This document shows positions 28,939 through 37,636 of a DNA stretch of 64,000 bases, in pieces (within the stretch, counting starts at the first letter, position 1; the number at the start of each line of letters is the position of its first letter). The stretch covers positions 33,015-97,014 of the forward strand of contig JACPFJ010000014.1 in the NCBI GenBank assembly GCA_016182975.1. The letters are read 5' to 3'. The notes below the pieces were generated by a model. That model did no database searches. It was not told the DNA's origin and saw only the letters and a list, made by a program, of their open reading frames with translations. This stretch comes from Deltaproteobacteria bacterium (GTDB lineage: Bacteria > Desulfobacterota > Desulfuromonadia > Geobacterales > Pseudopelobacteraceae). A program made the position numbers and the translations under genes.

Positions 28939-31131
28939 ATGCCCATAGAAACCCATTTCGACATCCCCTTCATCTCCTCCCTGGCCCTGCGTGAAAAACA
29001 GATCCAGCAGAACTACCGGCCCATCATCGCCGTGCACAAGTGGTTCGCCCGGCGGCCGGGGACCCTGTTCCGTGGCCTGATCCTTTCCGAATACGGCGAC
29101 CGGCCGCTTAAAGAGGCATTCTTCTCCGCCAACGACTTCAAAGGGATCACCATTGCCGACCCCTTCATGGGGGGCGGCACCCCGCTGATCGAGGCCAACC
29201 GGATGGGGTGCGACGTGCTGGGGTACGACATCAACCCCATGGCGTGGTGGATCGTCAACCGCGAGATCGAACACCTGGACCTGGACGCCTACCGCACGGC
29301 CGCCACGGGCCTGATGACGGCGCTGGAAAAGCAGGTCGGCGACCTCTATCGTACCACCTGCCTGAAGTGCGGCTCGGACCAGGCCCACGTGAAATACTTT
29401 CTCTGGGTGAAACAAAAAGAATGCCCCCACTGCGACAAGGAGTTCGACCTCTTCCCCGGCTACCTGCTGTCCGAGGACAAGCGCCACCCCCTGAACGTGC
29501 TGGTATGCGCCGCCTGCGGCGACCTGAACGAGGTTAAGGACCGCAAACACCCCGGCCACTGCGCCTCATGCGCGGCGGAACTGCGCCTGGAAGGGCCGGC
29601 CAAACGGAACAAATGCGCCTGCCCCCATTGCAGTAAAATCTCAGCCTATCCCAGCCCGGATGCCGGTCCGCCCCAGCACCGCATGTTCGCCATGGAGTAT
29701 TACTGCCGCGCCTGCAAACCCAACCACAGCGGCCGCTTCTTCAAACGGCCCGACACCAGCGACCTGGCCCGCTACGAACAGGCTGCGGCCATGCTAAGGA
29801 CAGCTGAAGCCCACTTCGTGCCGGAGGACGCGATCCCCCCCGGTGACGAGACCGGCAGGCTCCTGCGCTGGGGGTACCGCCGCTACCGGGAGATGTTCAA
29901 CGAACGGCAACTGCTGGGCTTGGAACTGAGCTGCCGGGCCATCACGGCCGAACGGGACGAGCGGGTCCGAAACGCCCTGATCACCAACCTATCGGACCTG
30001 CTGCGCTACCAGAACATGGTCTGCCGCTACGACACCATGGCCCTCAAGTCGCTTGATATCTTCTCGGTGCACGGCTTCCCGGTGGGGCTGGTGCAGTGCG
30101 AATCCAACCTGCTGGGCATTGCCAACGGCGGCGGGGTGAGTGTGGGAAGCGGCGGCTGGTCCAACATCATCGAGAAGTACATGAAGGCCAAGCAGTACTG
30201 CGACACCCCCTTCGAGACCCGCCACGACGGCGCCCGCAAGGTGCAGGTGCCGATCAGGGGGGAGTGGATCGGCGACAGCAGGGGTGATGAAAACGGTCGT
30301 ACAGTCCGCATCCTCTGCCAGAGCGCCACCACAACCGACCTGCCGCCTGACAGCCTGGACGGCGTGTTCACCGACCCACCCTACTTCGGCAACGTGCAGT
30401 ACGCGGAACTGATGGACTTCTGCTACGTCTGGCTGCGAAAATTGGCGGATGGGGCCATCCCGGCCCTTCAATCCCATACCACCCGCAACCGGGACGAACT
30501 GACCGGCAACGTCACCATGGAGCGGGGGTTGGCGCACTTCACCGAGGGGCTGGCGGCGGTCTTCGGCAACATGGCCCGCGGTCTGAAACCGGGCCGTCCC
30601 CTGGCCTTCACCTACCACCACAACCGCCTCGATGCCTACCACCCGGTGGCGGTGGCGATCCTGGATGCCGGTCTGGCCTGTACCGCCTCGCTCCCCTGCC
30701 CGGCCGAGATGGGCGCCTCGATCCACATCAGCGGCACCGCCTCGTCTGTGGTGGATACGGTCTTCGTCTGCCGTTCCACCGGCGTCATCTCCCGGCGGAC
30801 TCTGGCCAAGACAGCCGGAGAATTCGCACAGCTCGTGACGGAAGATCTGGACAAGCTTCGATTGGGTGGCCTCAAGCCGACGCAAGGGGATACCCGCTGC
30901 ATCATCTTCGGACATCTGGTGCGGATGACCGTCTGGGAGTTGAGGGCATCGTGGAATCCGGCTCTTTCCGCACAGCAGAAACTGGCGGCTATGTGCCGCC
31001 ACATGATCGCGCTGCCCCGACCGGAGGAGATTGAGACTGCGCTTTCCGCCGCGGATCTGCCGGCATTACGTTATGCAGTGAATGAAGGTCCGGCCGCCTA
31101 TGGGGTCGGGGCCGATGAGATTTCATTTTAG
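28939..31131 (+). CDS. DUF1156-like DNA methylase with internal zinc ribbons
   Basis: A 730-residue predicted amino-methyltransferase acting on DNA. The N-terminus has HKWFARRPGTLFRGL, then SAM-binding motif I ADPFMGGGTPLIEANRMGCD (residue 74 onward). Between about 135 and 270 there are several CxxC pairs (CLKCG, CPHC, CAACG, CASC, CACPHC, CRAC), likely zinc ribbons. The catalytic motif is TDPPYFGN (D479). Similar proteins are known from anti-phage loci. Base composition is host-like, unlike the genes just upstream. It is followed after 9 bases by a nuclease gene. Confidence 0.82.
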   Translation: MPIETHFDIPFISSLALREKQIQQNYRPIIAVHKWFARRPGTLFRGLILSEYGDRPLKEAFFSANDFKGITIADPFMGGGTPLIEANRMGCDVLGYDINPMAWWIVNREIEHLDLDAYRTAATGLMTALEKQVGDLYRTTCLKCGSDQAHVKYFLWVKQKECPHCDKEFDLFPGYLLSEDKRHPLNVLVCAACGDLNEVKDRKHPGHCASCAAELRLEGPAKRNKCACPHCSKISAYPSPDAGPPQHRMFAMEYYCRACKPNHSGRFFKRPDTSDLARYEQAAAMLRTAEAHFVPEDAIPPGDETGRLLRWGYRRYREMFNERQLLGLELSCRAITAERDERVRNALITNLSDLLRYQNMVCRYDTMALKSLDIFSVHGFPVGLVQCESNLLGIANGGGVSVGSGGWSNIIEKYMKAKQYCDTPFETRHDGARKVQVPIRGEWIGDSRGDENGRTVRILCQSATTTDLPPDSLDGVFTDPPYFGNVQYAELMDFCYVWLRKLADGAIPALQSHTTRNRDELTGNVTMERGLAHFTEGLAAVFGNMARGLKPGRPLAFTYHHNRLDAYHPVAVAILDAGLACTASLPCPAEMGASIHISGTASSVVDTVFVCRSTGVISRRTLAKTAGEFAQLVTEDLDKLRLGGLKPTQGDTRCIIFGHLVRMTVWELRASWNPALSAQQKLAAMCRHMIALPRPEEIETALSAADLPALRYAVNEGPAAYGVGADEISF

Positions 31132-31140
31132 GGGGATGAT

Positions 31141-32187
31141 ATGCCGGATAAACGCCCGTTTGAACTGAGTCAGGAAGAACTGGAAACACGCATCGAGGAG
31201 ATGGTCGATATCACCTTCGCCGATCTCTCTTCGGAATTCCTGCTCATGCCCACCGGAACCGGCCTGGTGCGTTATCCGGACTTTCAGGCCGCCTACGAGG
31301 TTTTGAAGAGGAATACAGCGGGGTTCCGGAACCTCTCCCCCGAATCGGTGAAGAGCGCATTGCAGGAAAACAGCCTTGTCATGGGTGTGCTGCGTTCGGT
31401 CTTAGGAATGACCGCCCCGGAGTGGGCCGAACTGGCGCGGACCGAGTTGGACAGCGACATCACCCAGGGGGCGGCGCGGAATATCGACAAGGATTGCAAG
31501 ACTAGCGACTACTATCAAAAGATGATTGCCCGGAACTCGGCTGTCAAGACGATTGAGCGGATAGACGCCTTGATAGAGGTGGCCATCCTGTACCTCGAAA
31601 AAGGCGCACCGCCCGAGCAGGACGGTGTCCTCCATCGTCTGGCCAAGTTCGACACCACCTTCGGGCTGGAGTCGCTGGAGCATGCCGCCAGGGAGAATGT
31701 TCCCTATGCCGTGCTCCTCTACGAACGCTACCTGGGACGCCCATTTGCAACTCACCGCGATGCGGTTTCCGAACTGGTGGGAGAGGTCATGGAGAACGCG
31801 GTTGAGCAACGTTTGCGCGAGGCGGGCGTCTCCTATCGCAAGACGCGACGGGCCGAGCGGATTCCCGGCTTCGGCCAGGCTCCAGATTTCTGCATCCCCG
31901 ACGAGATCAATCCCACTGTGATCATCGAGGCCAAGATCACCAGCGACGACGGCACCGCCAGGGACAAGGTTACCAGGATAAAGGAGCTGGAGACCCAGCG
32001 AAACAAGCATGTCGGCGAGGGGAGGCCACGCTATGAGGTGGTGGCCTGCATCGACGGAAGGGGATTCCGCCAGCGGAGGGCCGACATGCGCGACCTGTTG
32101 CTGCGCCTGGGCGGCAAGGTTTTCACCGCCGCGTCCCTGGACCGTCTTATCTCACACACCGGAATCAAAGAGTTTGTGAGTCGGTAA
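31141..32187 (+). CDS. PD-(D/E)XK nuclease-domain protein
   Basis: A 348-residue protein. The C-terminal third has a PD-(D/E)XK signature: PDFCIPDE with D249, then VIIEAKIT with E263 and K265. The first 220 residues are mostly helical and unrecognised; they may recognise DNA or the methylase. It is placed right after the methylase with GGGGGATGAT as ribosome site, so the pair probably forms a restriction-modification unit. Target unknown. Confidence 0.75.
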   Translation: MPDKRPFELSQEELETRIEEMVDITFADLSSEFLLMPTGTGLVRYPDFQAAYEVLKRNTAGFRNLSPESVKSALQENSLVMGVLRSVLGMTAPEWAELARTELDSDITQGAARNIDKDCKTSDYYQKMIARNSAVKTIERIDALIEVAILYLEKGAPPEQDGVLHRLAKFDTTFGLESLEHAARENVPYAVLLYERYLGRPFATHRDAVSELVGEVMENAVEQRLREAGVSYRKTRRAERIPGFGQAPDFCIPDEINPTVIIEAKITSDDGTARDKVTRIKELETQRNKHVGEGRPRYEVVACIDGRGFRQRRADMRDLLLRLGGKVFTAASLDRLISHTGIKEFVSR

Positions 32188-32238
32188 CATGATTTTGCGC
32201 TGACCTTTATTTGCCATTCGTGGCACGAACGGTTTCCC

Positions 32239-33414
32239 ATGAACCCACGCCGCCTGAAAGCCGTCGCCAAAAAGGAATTCCTCCACGTGCTGCGCGACCC
32301 GCGCAGCCTGATGATGGGGATCGGCATCCCCATGCTGCTCCTGTTCCTGTTCGGCTTTGCCCTGACCCTGGACGTGGATCGGGTGCCGCTCGTGGTGTGG
32401 GACCAGTGCGAAAGCGCCCAGAGCCGCGACTTCATCAGCCGCTTCAGCGGCTCGCGCTACTTCGACCTGCGCATCCGCAGCGACAACTATCGCCGTATCG
32501 AGCAGGCCATCGACCGCCGCGAGGCCCTGATCGCCCTGGTGGTGCCGCCCGACTTCGATCGGCGCCTGTCGCTGGGAGAGGCGGCCGTGGTGCAGGCCGT
32601 GGTGGACGGCAGCGACCCCAACACCGCCACCATCGCCCTGGGGTACGCCGAGGCCACGGCGCTCGGCTTCTCGCGGCAGGTGGCCATGAAACAGATGCAG
32701 CGGACCACCCCCCTTCCCCCTCCTGATTCAGGAGGGGGTGCCCGTCAGGGCGGGGGTGGTAAGATTCCGGCCCTGGAGCTGCGCCCCAGGGTCTGGTTCA
32801 ACCCCGAGATGGTCTCGGGCCACTTCATCTTTCCCGGCCTGATCGCGGTGGTGATGATGATCATGTCCGGCATCCTCACCTCGCTCTGCATGGCCCGCGA
32901 GTGGGAGACCGGCACCATGGAGCAGCTCATGGCCACGCCGCTTACCGGGCCGGAGCTGATCTTCGGCAAGCTGGTCCCCTACTTCTGCATCGGCGTGCTG
33001 GACCTGGCCCTCTCCATTGCCCTTGGGGAGTTCGTTTTCGGCGTGCCGCTCAGGGGGAGCCTCTGGCTTTTGACCGCAATGTCGCTGCTGTTCCTCTTCG
33101 GGGCGCTCTCGCTGGGGATCCTGATCAGCATCATCGCCAAGAGCCAGCTCCTGGCCAGCCAACTGGGGCTCGTCGCCACCATGCTCCCCTCCTTTCTCCT
33201 CTCCGGCTTCATCTTCCCGATCGAGAACATGCCGCTGCCGATCCAGGCCGTGACCCACCTGATCACGGCGCGCTGGTTCGTCTTCATCCTGCGGGGGATC
33301 TACCTCAAGGACGTGGGGCTGGGGGTGCTCTGGCCGGAGGCGCTCTTCCTGGCGATCTTCGGGGTGGTGGTGCTGGCGGTGGCGATAAAGAAGTTCAAAA
33401 AGAGGATCGCGTAG
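32239..33414 (+). CDS. ybhS: ABC-2 type permease (YbhS-like)
   Basis: Inner-membrane permease (391 residues) with one N-terminal helix (about 22-42), a large periplasmic domain and five or six C-terminal helices. The domain begins KEFLHVLRDPRSLMMGIGIP, and MAREWETGTMEQLMATPL precedes the transport helices. Residues about 156-174 (PLPPPDSGGGARQGGGG region) are encoded by a palindromic repeat inserted in frame. It should work with the ATPase at 20450. It abuts the next permease gene with no gap. Confidence 0.9.
   Translation: MNPRRLKAVAKKEFLHVLRDPRSLMMGIGIPMLLLFLFGFALTLDVDRVPLVVWDQCESAQSRDFISRFSGSRYFDLRIRSDNYRRIEQAIDRREALIALVVPPDFDRRLSLGEAAVVQAVVDGSDPNTATIALGYAEATALGFSRQVAMKQMQRTTPLPPPDSGGGARQGGGGKIPALELRPRVWFNPEMVSGHFIFPGLIAVVMMIMSGILTSLCMAREWETGTMEQLMATPLTGPELIFGKLVPYFCIGVLDLALSIALGEFVFGVPLRGSLWLLTAMSLLFLFGALSLGILISIIAKSQLLASQLGLVATMLPSFLLSGFIFPIENMPLPIQAVTHLITARWFVFILRGIYLKDVGLGVLWPEALFLAIFGVVVLAVAIKKFKKRIA
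32704..32760. repeat. 57-bp palindromic element inside the ybhS coding sequence
   Basis: Outer arms ACCACCCCC (32704-32712) and GGGGGTGGT (32752-32760) enclose two hairpins: CCCCCTCCTGA/TCAGGAGGGGG (32716-32738) and GCCC/GGGC (32740-32751). The result is a three-way, cloverleaf-like fold. The length of 57 bases keeps the frame. It encodes a Pro/Gly-rich loop in the periplasmic domain. Confidence 0.75.
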
Positions 33415-34545
33415 ATGTTCGAACGCTTGAAAGCCATGCTGATCAAGGAGTTCATCCAGGTCTTCCGCGACCCGCGCATGCGGATCGTGCTCTTCCTGCT
33501 CCCCGCGTTGCAGACGGTGATCTTCGGCTACGCGGTCAACATGGACGTGAAGAACATCCCCACGGCGCTCCTGGACCGGGACAACAGCGCCGAGAGCCGG
33601 GAACTGGCGGCGATCATGACCTCCTCGGGGCACTTCCGTCTCAAGGAGCGCATCGGCCATGACGACGAGGCGCGCGCGCTGCTGGATCGGGGCAAGGTGC
33701 GGGTGGTGCTGGTGATCGAGCACGGTTTCGCCGCGAAGCTGCGCCGGGGCGAGGCCGCGCCGGTACAGGCGCTCCTGGACGGCAGCGACTCCAACACGGC
33801 CGGGGTGGTCATGGGTTTTCTGGCGCGGCTCTCCGCCGACTACAACACTCGCCTGCAGGCGCAGTACGCCACCCGCCATATGGGGACGCCGCCCCGCATC
33901 GGGCGGGTGGAACTGGCAGGAAGGGCCTGGTTCAACGCCAACCTGGAGAGCCCCCCCTTCTACGTCCCGGCGGTGATCACCAACATCCTCTTTGTGATCA
34001 CCATGCTCCTCTCCTCCATGGCCATCGTGCGCGAAAAGGAGATCGGCACCATCGAACAGGTGATCGTCACCCCGATCCGCAAGGGGGAGTTCATTCTGGG
34101 GAAGACGCTCCCCTTCGTGCTGATCGGCTACATCGACGTGGCCCTGATAAGCCTGGTGGGAGCCCTGGTGTTCGACGTGCCGCTGCGGGGAAGCCTGGGC
34201 CTGCTCTTCCTGGCGACCACCCTGTTCCTGATGAGCTCGCTCGGGATCGGGCTGTTGATCTCCACCGTGAGCCATACCCAGCAGCAGGCGATGATGAGCG
34301 CTTTTTTCATCATCTTCCCGGCCATGCTCCTCTCCGGCTTCGCCTTCCCGATCGAGAACATGCCGGAGCCGGTGCAGTGGCTGACGCTGCTCAATCCGCT
34401 GCGCTACTACATGGTGGTCATCCGCGGGATCTTTCTCAAGGGGGTGGGGATCGGCGCACTCTGGGAGCAGTTGGCGGCGCTGGCCGCCATCGGCCTGGGG
34501 GTGCTGCTGGTGGCGGTGGGAAGGTTCAGGAAGACGGTGGGATAG
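33415..34545 (+). CDS. ybhR: ABC-2 type permease (YbhR-like)
   Basis: Second permease of the exporter (376 residues), with the same layout as its neighbour: N-terminal KEFIQVFRDPRMRIVLF and helix, a periplasmic domain, then VREKEIGTIEQVIVTPI and five C-terminal helices. FPIENMPEPVQWLT is shared almost exactly with the upstream permease, so the two are related by duplication. Unlike that gene it has no repeat insertion. It is the last gene of the split operon. Confidence 0.92.
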   Translation: MFERLKAMLIKEFIQVFRDPRMRIVLFLLPALQTVIFGYAVNMDVKNIPTALLDRDNSAESRELAAIMTSSGHFRLKERIGHDDEARALLDRGKVRVVLVIEHGFAAKLRRGEAAPVQALLDGSDSNTAGVVMGFLARLSADYNTRLQAQYATRHMGTPPRIGRVELAGRAWFNANLESPPFYVPAVITNILFVITMLLSSMAIVREKEIGTIEQVIVTPIRKGEFILGKTLPFVLIGYIDVALISLVGALVFDVPLRGSLGLLFLATTLFLMSSLGIGLLISTVSHTQQQAMMSAFFIIFPAMLLSGFAFPIENMPEPVQWLTLLNPLRYYMVVIRGIFLKGVGIGALWEQLAALAAIGLGVLLVAVGRFRKTVG

Positions 34546-34580
34546 AGGCAGAAAAATATCAAAACCACATCATGATAATA

Positions 34581-34690
34581 GAACGCGGATGACGCGGATT
34601 GAACGGATTTTCGCGGATTACTGCAAAAATATTACCGGTTCTTGGCCTTATCCGCGCCAATCCGCTCAAATCGGATTTGATCCGCGTTCT
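34581..34690. repeat. Long imperfect inverted repeat
   Basis: The left arm starts GAACGCGGATGACGCGGATT and the right arm ends TTTGATCCGCGTTC. Repeated CGCGGAT units occur in each arm, and about 25 unpaired bases lie between. It sits between the convergent ybhR-like and pncA genes and could act as a transcript end. It resembles dispersed palindromes found in many genomes. Confidence 0.7.
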
Positions 34691-34721
34691 TTAGGCCCTT
34701 CGGGTCCATTGCCTTTTTTGG

Positions 34722-35321
34722 TTATGCTTGTTGCGTTGTAACCAGTTCATTTACAGTTCCAAACTGCGCCCCGGTCTGTCTCATCTCCTCCAGCGCCTTG
34801 GCCGAGTCGCCGGGGGCGACCTCCACCCCTGCCACCGCGTCGGTCAGCACCGTCACCGCGAAGCCGGCCCGCAGGGCGTCCAGAACCGAGGAGCGGACGC
34901 AGTAGTCGGTGGCCAGGCCCCCCACGTAGAGGTGTCGCACCCCTTTTGATGTCAGGAATTCCTCCAGAGATCTCCCCTCCACGGTTGCCGCCTCGAAGGC
35001 CGAGTAGGAGTCCCGTTCCGGATCGCTCCCCTTGGATATGACCACGCTCCCCTCCGGCAGGCGCAGAGCGGGGTGGAAGGCGGCCCCTTCGCTACCCTGC
35101 ACGCAGTGGGGGGGCCAGAGCCCGCCGTACTCCCTGAAATGCCTGGTCACGGGCGGGTGCCAGTCGCGGCTGGCCACCACCGGCAGGCCCGCCGCCGCGA
35201 AACACTGCGCCGCGCGGTTGAGCGGCTCCACCACCAGGTCCCCCTCCGGCACCGGGAGCGCGCCGCCGGGGCAGAAATCGTTCTGCAGGTCCACGATCAG
35301 AAGCGCGGCATCCCTCTCCAT
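34722..35321 (-). CDS. pncA: Nicotinamidase
   Basis: Hydrolyses nicotinamide to nicotinate and ammonia for NAD salvage. The 199 residues include D11 in LLIVDLQNDF, the metal site SRDWHPPVTRHF, the lysine in VISKGSDP and the catalytic cysteine in GGLATDYCVRSS. The ATG at 35321 follows AAAGGTGG, 2 bases after the pncB stop. Pairing with pncB makes a two-step route from nicotinamide to nicotinate mononucleotide. Confidence 0.93.
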   Translation of the reverse strand: MERDAALLIVDLQNDFCPGGALPVPEGDLVVEPLNRAAQCFAAAGLPVVASRDWHPPVTRHFREYGGLWPPHCVQGSEGAAFHPALRLPEGSVVISKGSDPERDSYSAFEAATVEGRSLEEFLTSKGVRHLYVGGLATDYCVRSSVLDALRAGFAVTVLTDAVAGVEVAPGDSAKALEEMRQTGAQFGTVNELVTTQQA

Positions 35322-35323
35322 GA

Positions 35324-36751
35324 TCACCCCACCTTTCTCCTCAGTTCGTCGATCAGCCCGCTCCGCAGCGCGTTCAGCCGGTCGGAGATGGATACCTTGT
35401 AGCGGTGCGGATTGATGAAGCGCAGGCACCCCTGGGGGAGCAGCGCCAGCTCCCGCGAACAGCGCTCAGCCATGGTTGCCAGCGTCTCGCTGTTGTCCGT
35501 GCGCCGGCCGTTCTCCATCACCACGCCCCGCAGGTCCGTCAGCCGCGACCCCTCCGGTAATGTCGTATGCTGGAGCGGGTTGGCGGGGTCGAAGACCGTG
35601 TCGCCCCCCTGCACCTCGTCCGCATCCAGGCAGATCACGTCCTGGATGAAGCGGCCATCCGCTCCCAGGGCGCGCAGGAGGCGCTTTTTGCCCGGCAGGG
35701 TCGCCTTGGCGATGTCGCTGGTCACCTTCAGCTTCGGCGCCCCGTCGATCTCCACCAGCTTGTAGACCCCTCCCAGCGCACCGCCACCCTGGCCGGCGGC
35801 GGTCGCCAGCCTGGTGCCGACGCCGTAGATATCCACCCGCCCCCCTCCGTTGCGCACCGACTCGATCACCTGCTCGTCCAGCTCGTTGGAGGCCACGATG
35901 CGGGCCTTGCCGAAGCCGGCCTCGTCCAGCATCCGCCTGGCCTCGCGGGAGAGGTAGGCCAGGTCGCCCGAATCGATGCGGATGCCGCGCAGTTCAAACC
36001 CCTTATCCCGCAGCTCCTGTCCCACGGTGATGGCGTTGGGAACGCCGCTCTTCAGGGTGTCGTAGGTGTCCGTCAGCAGGATGCAGCTGTCCGGGAAGGC
36101 GTCGGCATAGGCGCGGAAGGCGGTCAACTCGTCCGGGAAGGCCTGCACCCAGCTGTGGGCATGGGTGCCCCGCACCGGCAGGCCGAAGGTCATCCCCGCC
36201 AGCACGTTGCTGGTGCCGTTGGCGCCACCCACGCAGGCCGCCCGCGAAGCGGAGAGCCCACCGTCCGGCCCCTGGGCCCGGCGCAGGCCGAACTCGATCA
36301 CCTCGGCCCCGTCCGCGGCGTGGCGGACACGGGCCGCCTTGGTGGCCACCAGGGTCTGGAAGTTGATGGTGGTCAGGAGCGCGGTCTCCACGAACTGCGC
36401 CTCGGCCAGGCTCCCCTCCACCGTCAGGAGCGGCTCGTTGGCAAAGACCACCGTCCCCTCCGGCGGCGCGGTCACCCGGCCGCGGAAACGGAAGGCGCGC
36501 AGGAATTCGATGAAGCGGGGACGGAACAGCCCCAGACCCCGCAGGTAGTCCAGATCCTCCGGCGCGAAGCAGAGCCCTTCCAGGTACTCCAGGGCCGGCT
36601 CCAACCCGGCGAAGACGGCGTAGCCCCCCTCGAATGGGTTGTTGCGGAAGAAGAGGTCGAACACGGCCGGCTTCTCCGCCATCCCCTCTTCCAGGTAGCC
36701 GGCCAGCATGGTCAGTTCGTACAGGTCCGTCAAAAGCGGCGAGTAGCGCAT
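35324..36751 (-). CDS. pncB: Nicotinate phosphoribosyltransferase
   Basis: Joins nicotinate to PRPP to give nicotinate mononucleotide in NAD salvage. The 475 residues begin LLTDLYELTMLAGYLEEGM and include VIEFGLRRAQGPDGGLSASR, GTHAHSWVQAF with the phosphorylatable histidine, and LRGIRIDSGDL. This is the longer, Gram-positive/archaeal-like form. It is followed by pncA 2 bases downstream. Confidence 0.95.
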   Translation of the reverse strand: MRYSPLLTDLYELTMLAGYLEEGMAEKPAVFDLFFRNNPFEGGYAVFAGLEPALEYLEGLCFAPEDLDYLRGLGLFRPRFIEFLRAFRFRGRVTAPPEGTVVFANEPLLTVEGSLAEAQFVETALLTTINFQTLVATKAARVRHAADGAEVIEFGLRRAQGPDGGLSASRAACVGGANGTSNVLAGMTFGLPVRGTHAHSWVQAFPDELTAFRAYADAFPDSCILLTDTYDTLKSGVPNAITVGQELRDKGFELRGIRIDSGDLAYLSREARRMLDEAGFGKARIVASNELDEQVIESVRNGGGRVDIYGVGTRLATAAGQGGGALGGVYKLVEIDGAPKLKVTSDIAKATLPGKKRLLRALGADGRFIQDVICLDADEVQGGDTVFDPANPLQHTTLPEGSRLTDLRGVVMENGRRTDNSETLATMAERCSRELALLPQGCLRFINPHRYKVSISDRLNALRSGLIDELRRKVG

Positions 36752-36773
36752 GGTGTCTCCCCGGGGTTACGTG

Positions 36774-37307
36774 TCAGCGCCTGTGGTAGGTCCCCATCAA
36801 CTCCCCTTGGGCAAGGATGTGTCCCTGCATGGCCCGTACTAATTCGGCCTTGGTGGCGGACGAAGCGAGGTTCAGAGTGGCGTCGAGCGCGTAGAACTTG
36901 AAGAAGTAGCGGTGCGTACCCGAGGGGGGGCAGGGGCCGCCGTAGCTGTTGCGCTTCCAGTCGTTCCTCCCCTGGCTCGCGCCGGCCGGCACGCTGTTTT
37001 CAGGAATCTCCCGCGTCTGCGCCGGGATGTTCCAGGCCACCCAGTGCACCCAGGTTCCCATCGGGGCATCCGGGTCGTCCATGATCAGCGCCAGCGACAC
37101 CGTTCCAGCCGGGACCTGGCCGATCACGAGCGGCGGGCTGACATCCGGCCCGTCGCAGGTATACCTTGCCGGAATCGTGCCCCCGCCGGCAAAGGCCGGA
37201 CTCGTAATCGTCAATGTATCCATCCGTGCTACCCCCTTTCCTATGGTTGCGGCCGGCAACAGGCCGGACTGCGCAACCAGCAGCAACAATACGAACCAGC
37301 GGCCCAT
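36774..37307 (-). CDS. YbhB/YbcL family (PEBP-like) protein
   Basis: A 177-residue phosphatidylethanolamine-binding-like protein with a signal peptide (about residues 1-20) and so probably periplasmic. Family motifs are YTCDGPDVSPPL, LIMDDPDAPMGTWVHW and YGGPCPPSGTHRYFFKFYALD. The ligand is unknown. The start follows GGGGAGGTGG. It sits 22 bases upstream of pncB and 18 bases after slyX, in one likely transcript. Confidence 0.93.
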   Translation of the reverse strand: MGRWFVLLLLVAQSGLLPAATIGKGVARMDTLTITSPAFAGGGTIPARYTCDGPDVSPPLVIGQVPAGTVSLALIMDDPDAPMGTWVHWVAWNIPAQTREIPENSVPAGASQGRNDWKRNSYGGPCPPSGTHRYFFKFYALDATLNLASSATKAELVRAMQGHILAQGELMGTYHRR

Positions 37308-37325
37308 GGACCACCTCCCCGGCCG

Positions 37326-37523
37326 TCAGTAATGCGGCGGCGGCTCCTCCGCCTCCTCCACGGCCGAGGGGGCCAGCATGCAGAGCTGGTCGCGGAGCAT
37401 GGTCAGCTCGCGCTCGATCCGCTCGATGGCCAGCTCCTGCCGGCAGACCGTGTCGTTCAGTTCCTGGATGGTGTTCTCCTGCTGCATGTAGCGCAGCTCC
37501 AACTCGGTGATCCGCTCTTCCAT
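37326..37523 (-). CDS. slyX: SlyX family protein
   Basis: A 65-residue protein that is almost entirely a coiled coil, ending in the family's hallmark PPPHY. The start is MEERITELELRYMQQENTIQ. The function of SlyX is not established. The gene is correctly sized and probably shares a transcript with the PEBP-like gene downstream. Confidence 0.93.
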   Translation of the reverse strand: MEERITELELRYMQQENTIQELNDTVCRQELAIERIERELTMLRDQLCMLAPSAVEEAEEPPPHY

Positions 37524-37552
37524 GTCGTCCTCCGTTTGTAACTGCAGGTAAT

Positions 37553-37621
37553 AAGGCTGAAGACCGAAGGCTGAAGTAAAACGAATGCGTTTTTCCCCTT
37601 CAGTCTTCAGCCTTCAGTCTA
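37553..37621. repeat. Long inverted repeat of GGCTGAAG units
   Basis: AGGCTGAAGACCGAAGGCTG pairs with the right arm around CTTCAGTCTTCAGCC. A loop of about 20 bases separates the arms. It lies between the ovoA end and the slyX start on the same strand, so it could attenuate or end the ovoA transcript. Confidence 0.7.
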
Positions 37622-37636
37622 TCAACCTGTACCTGT

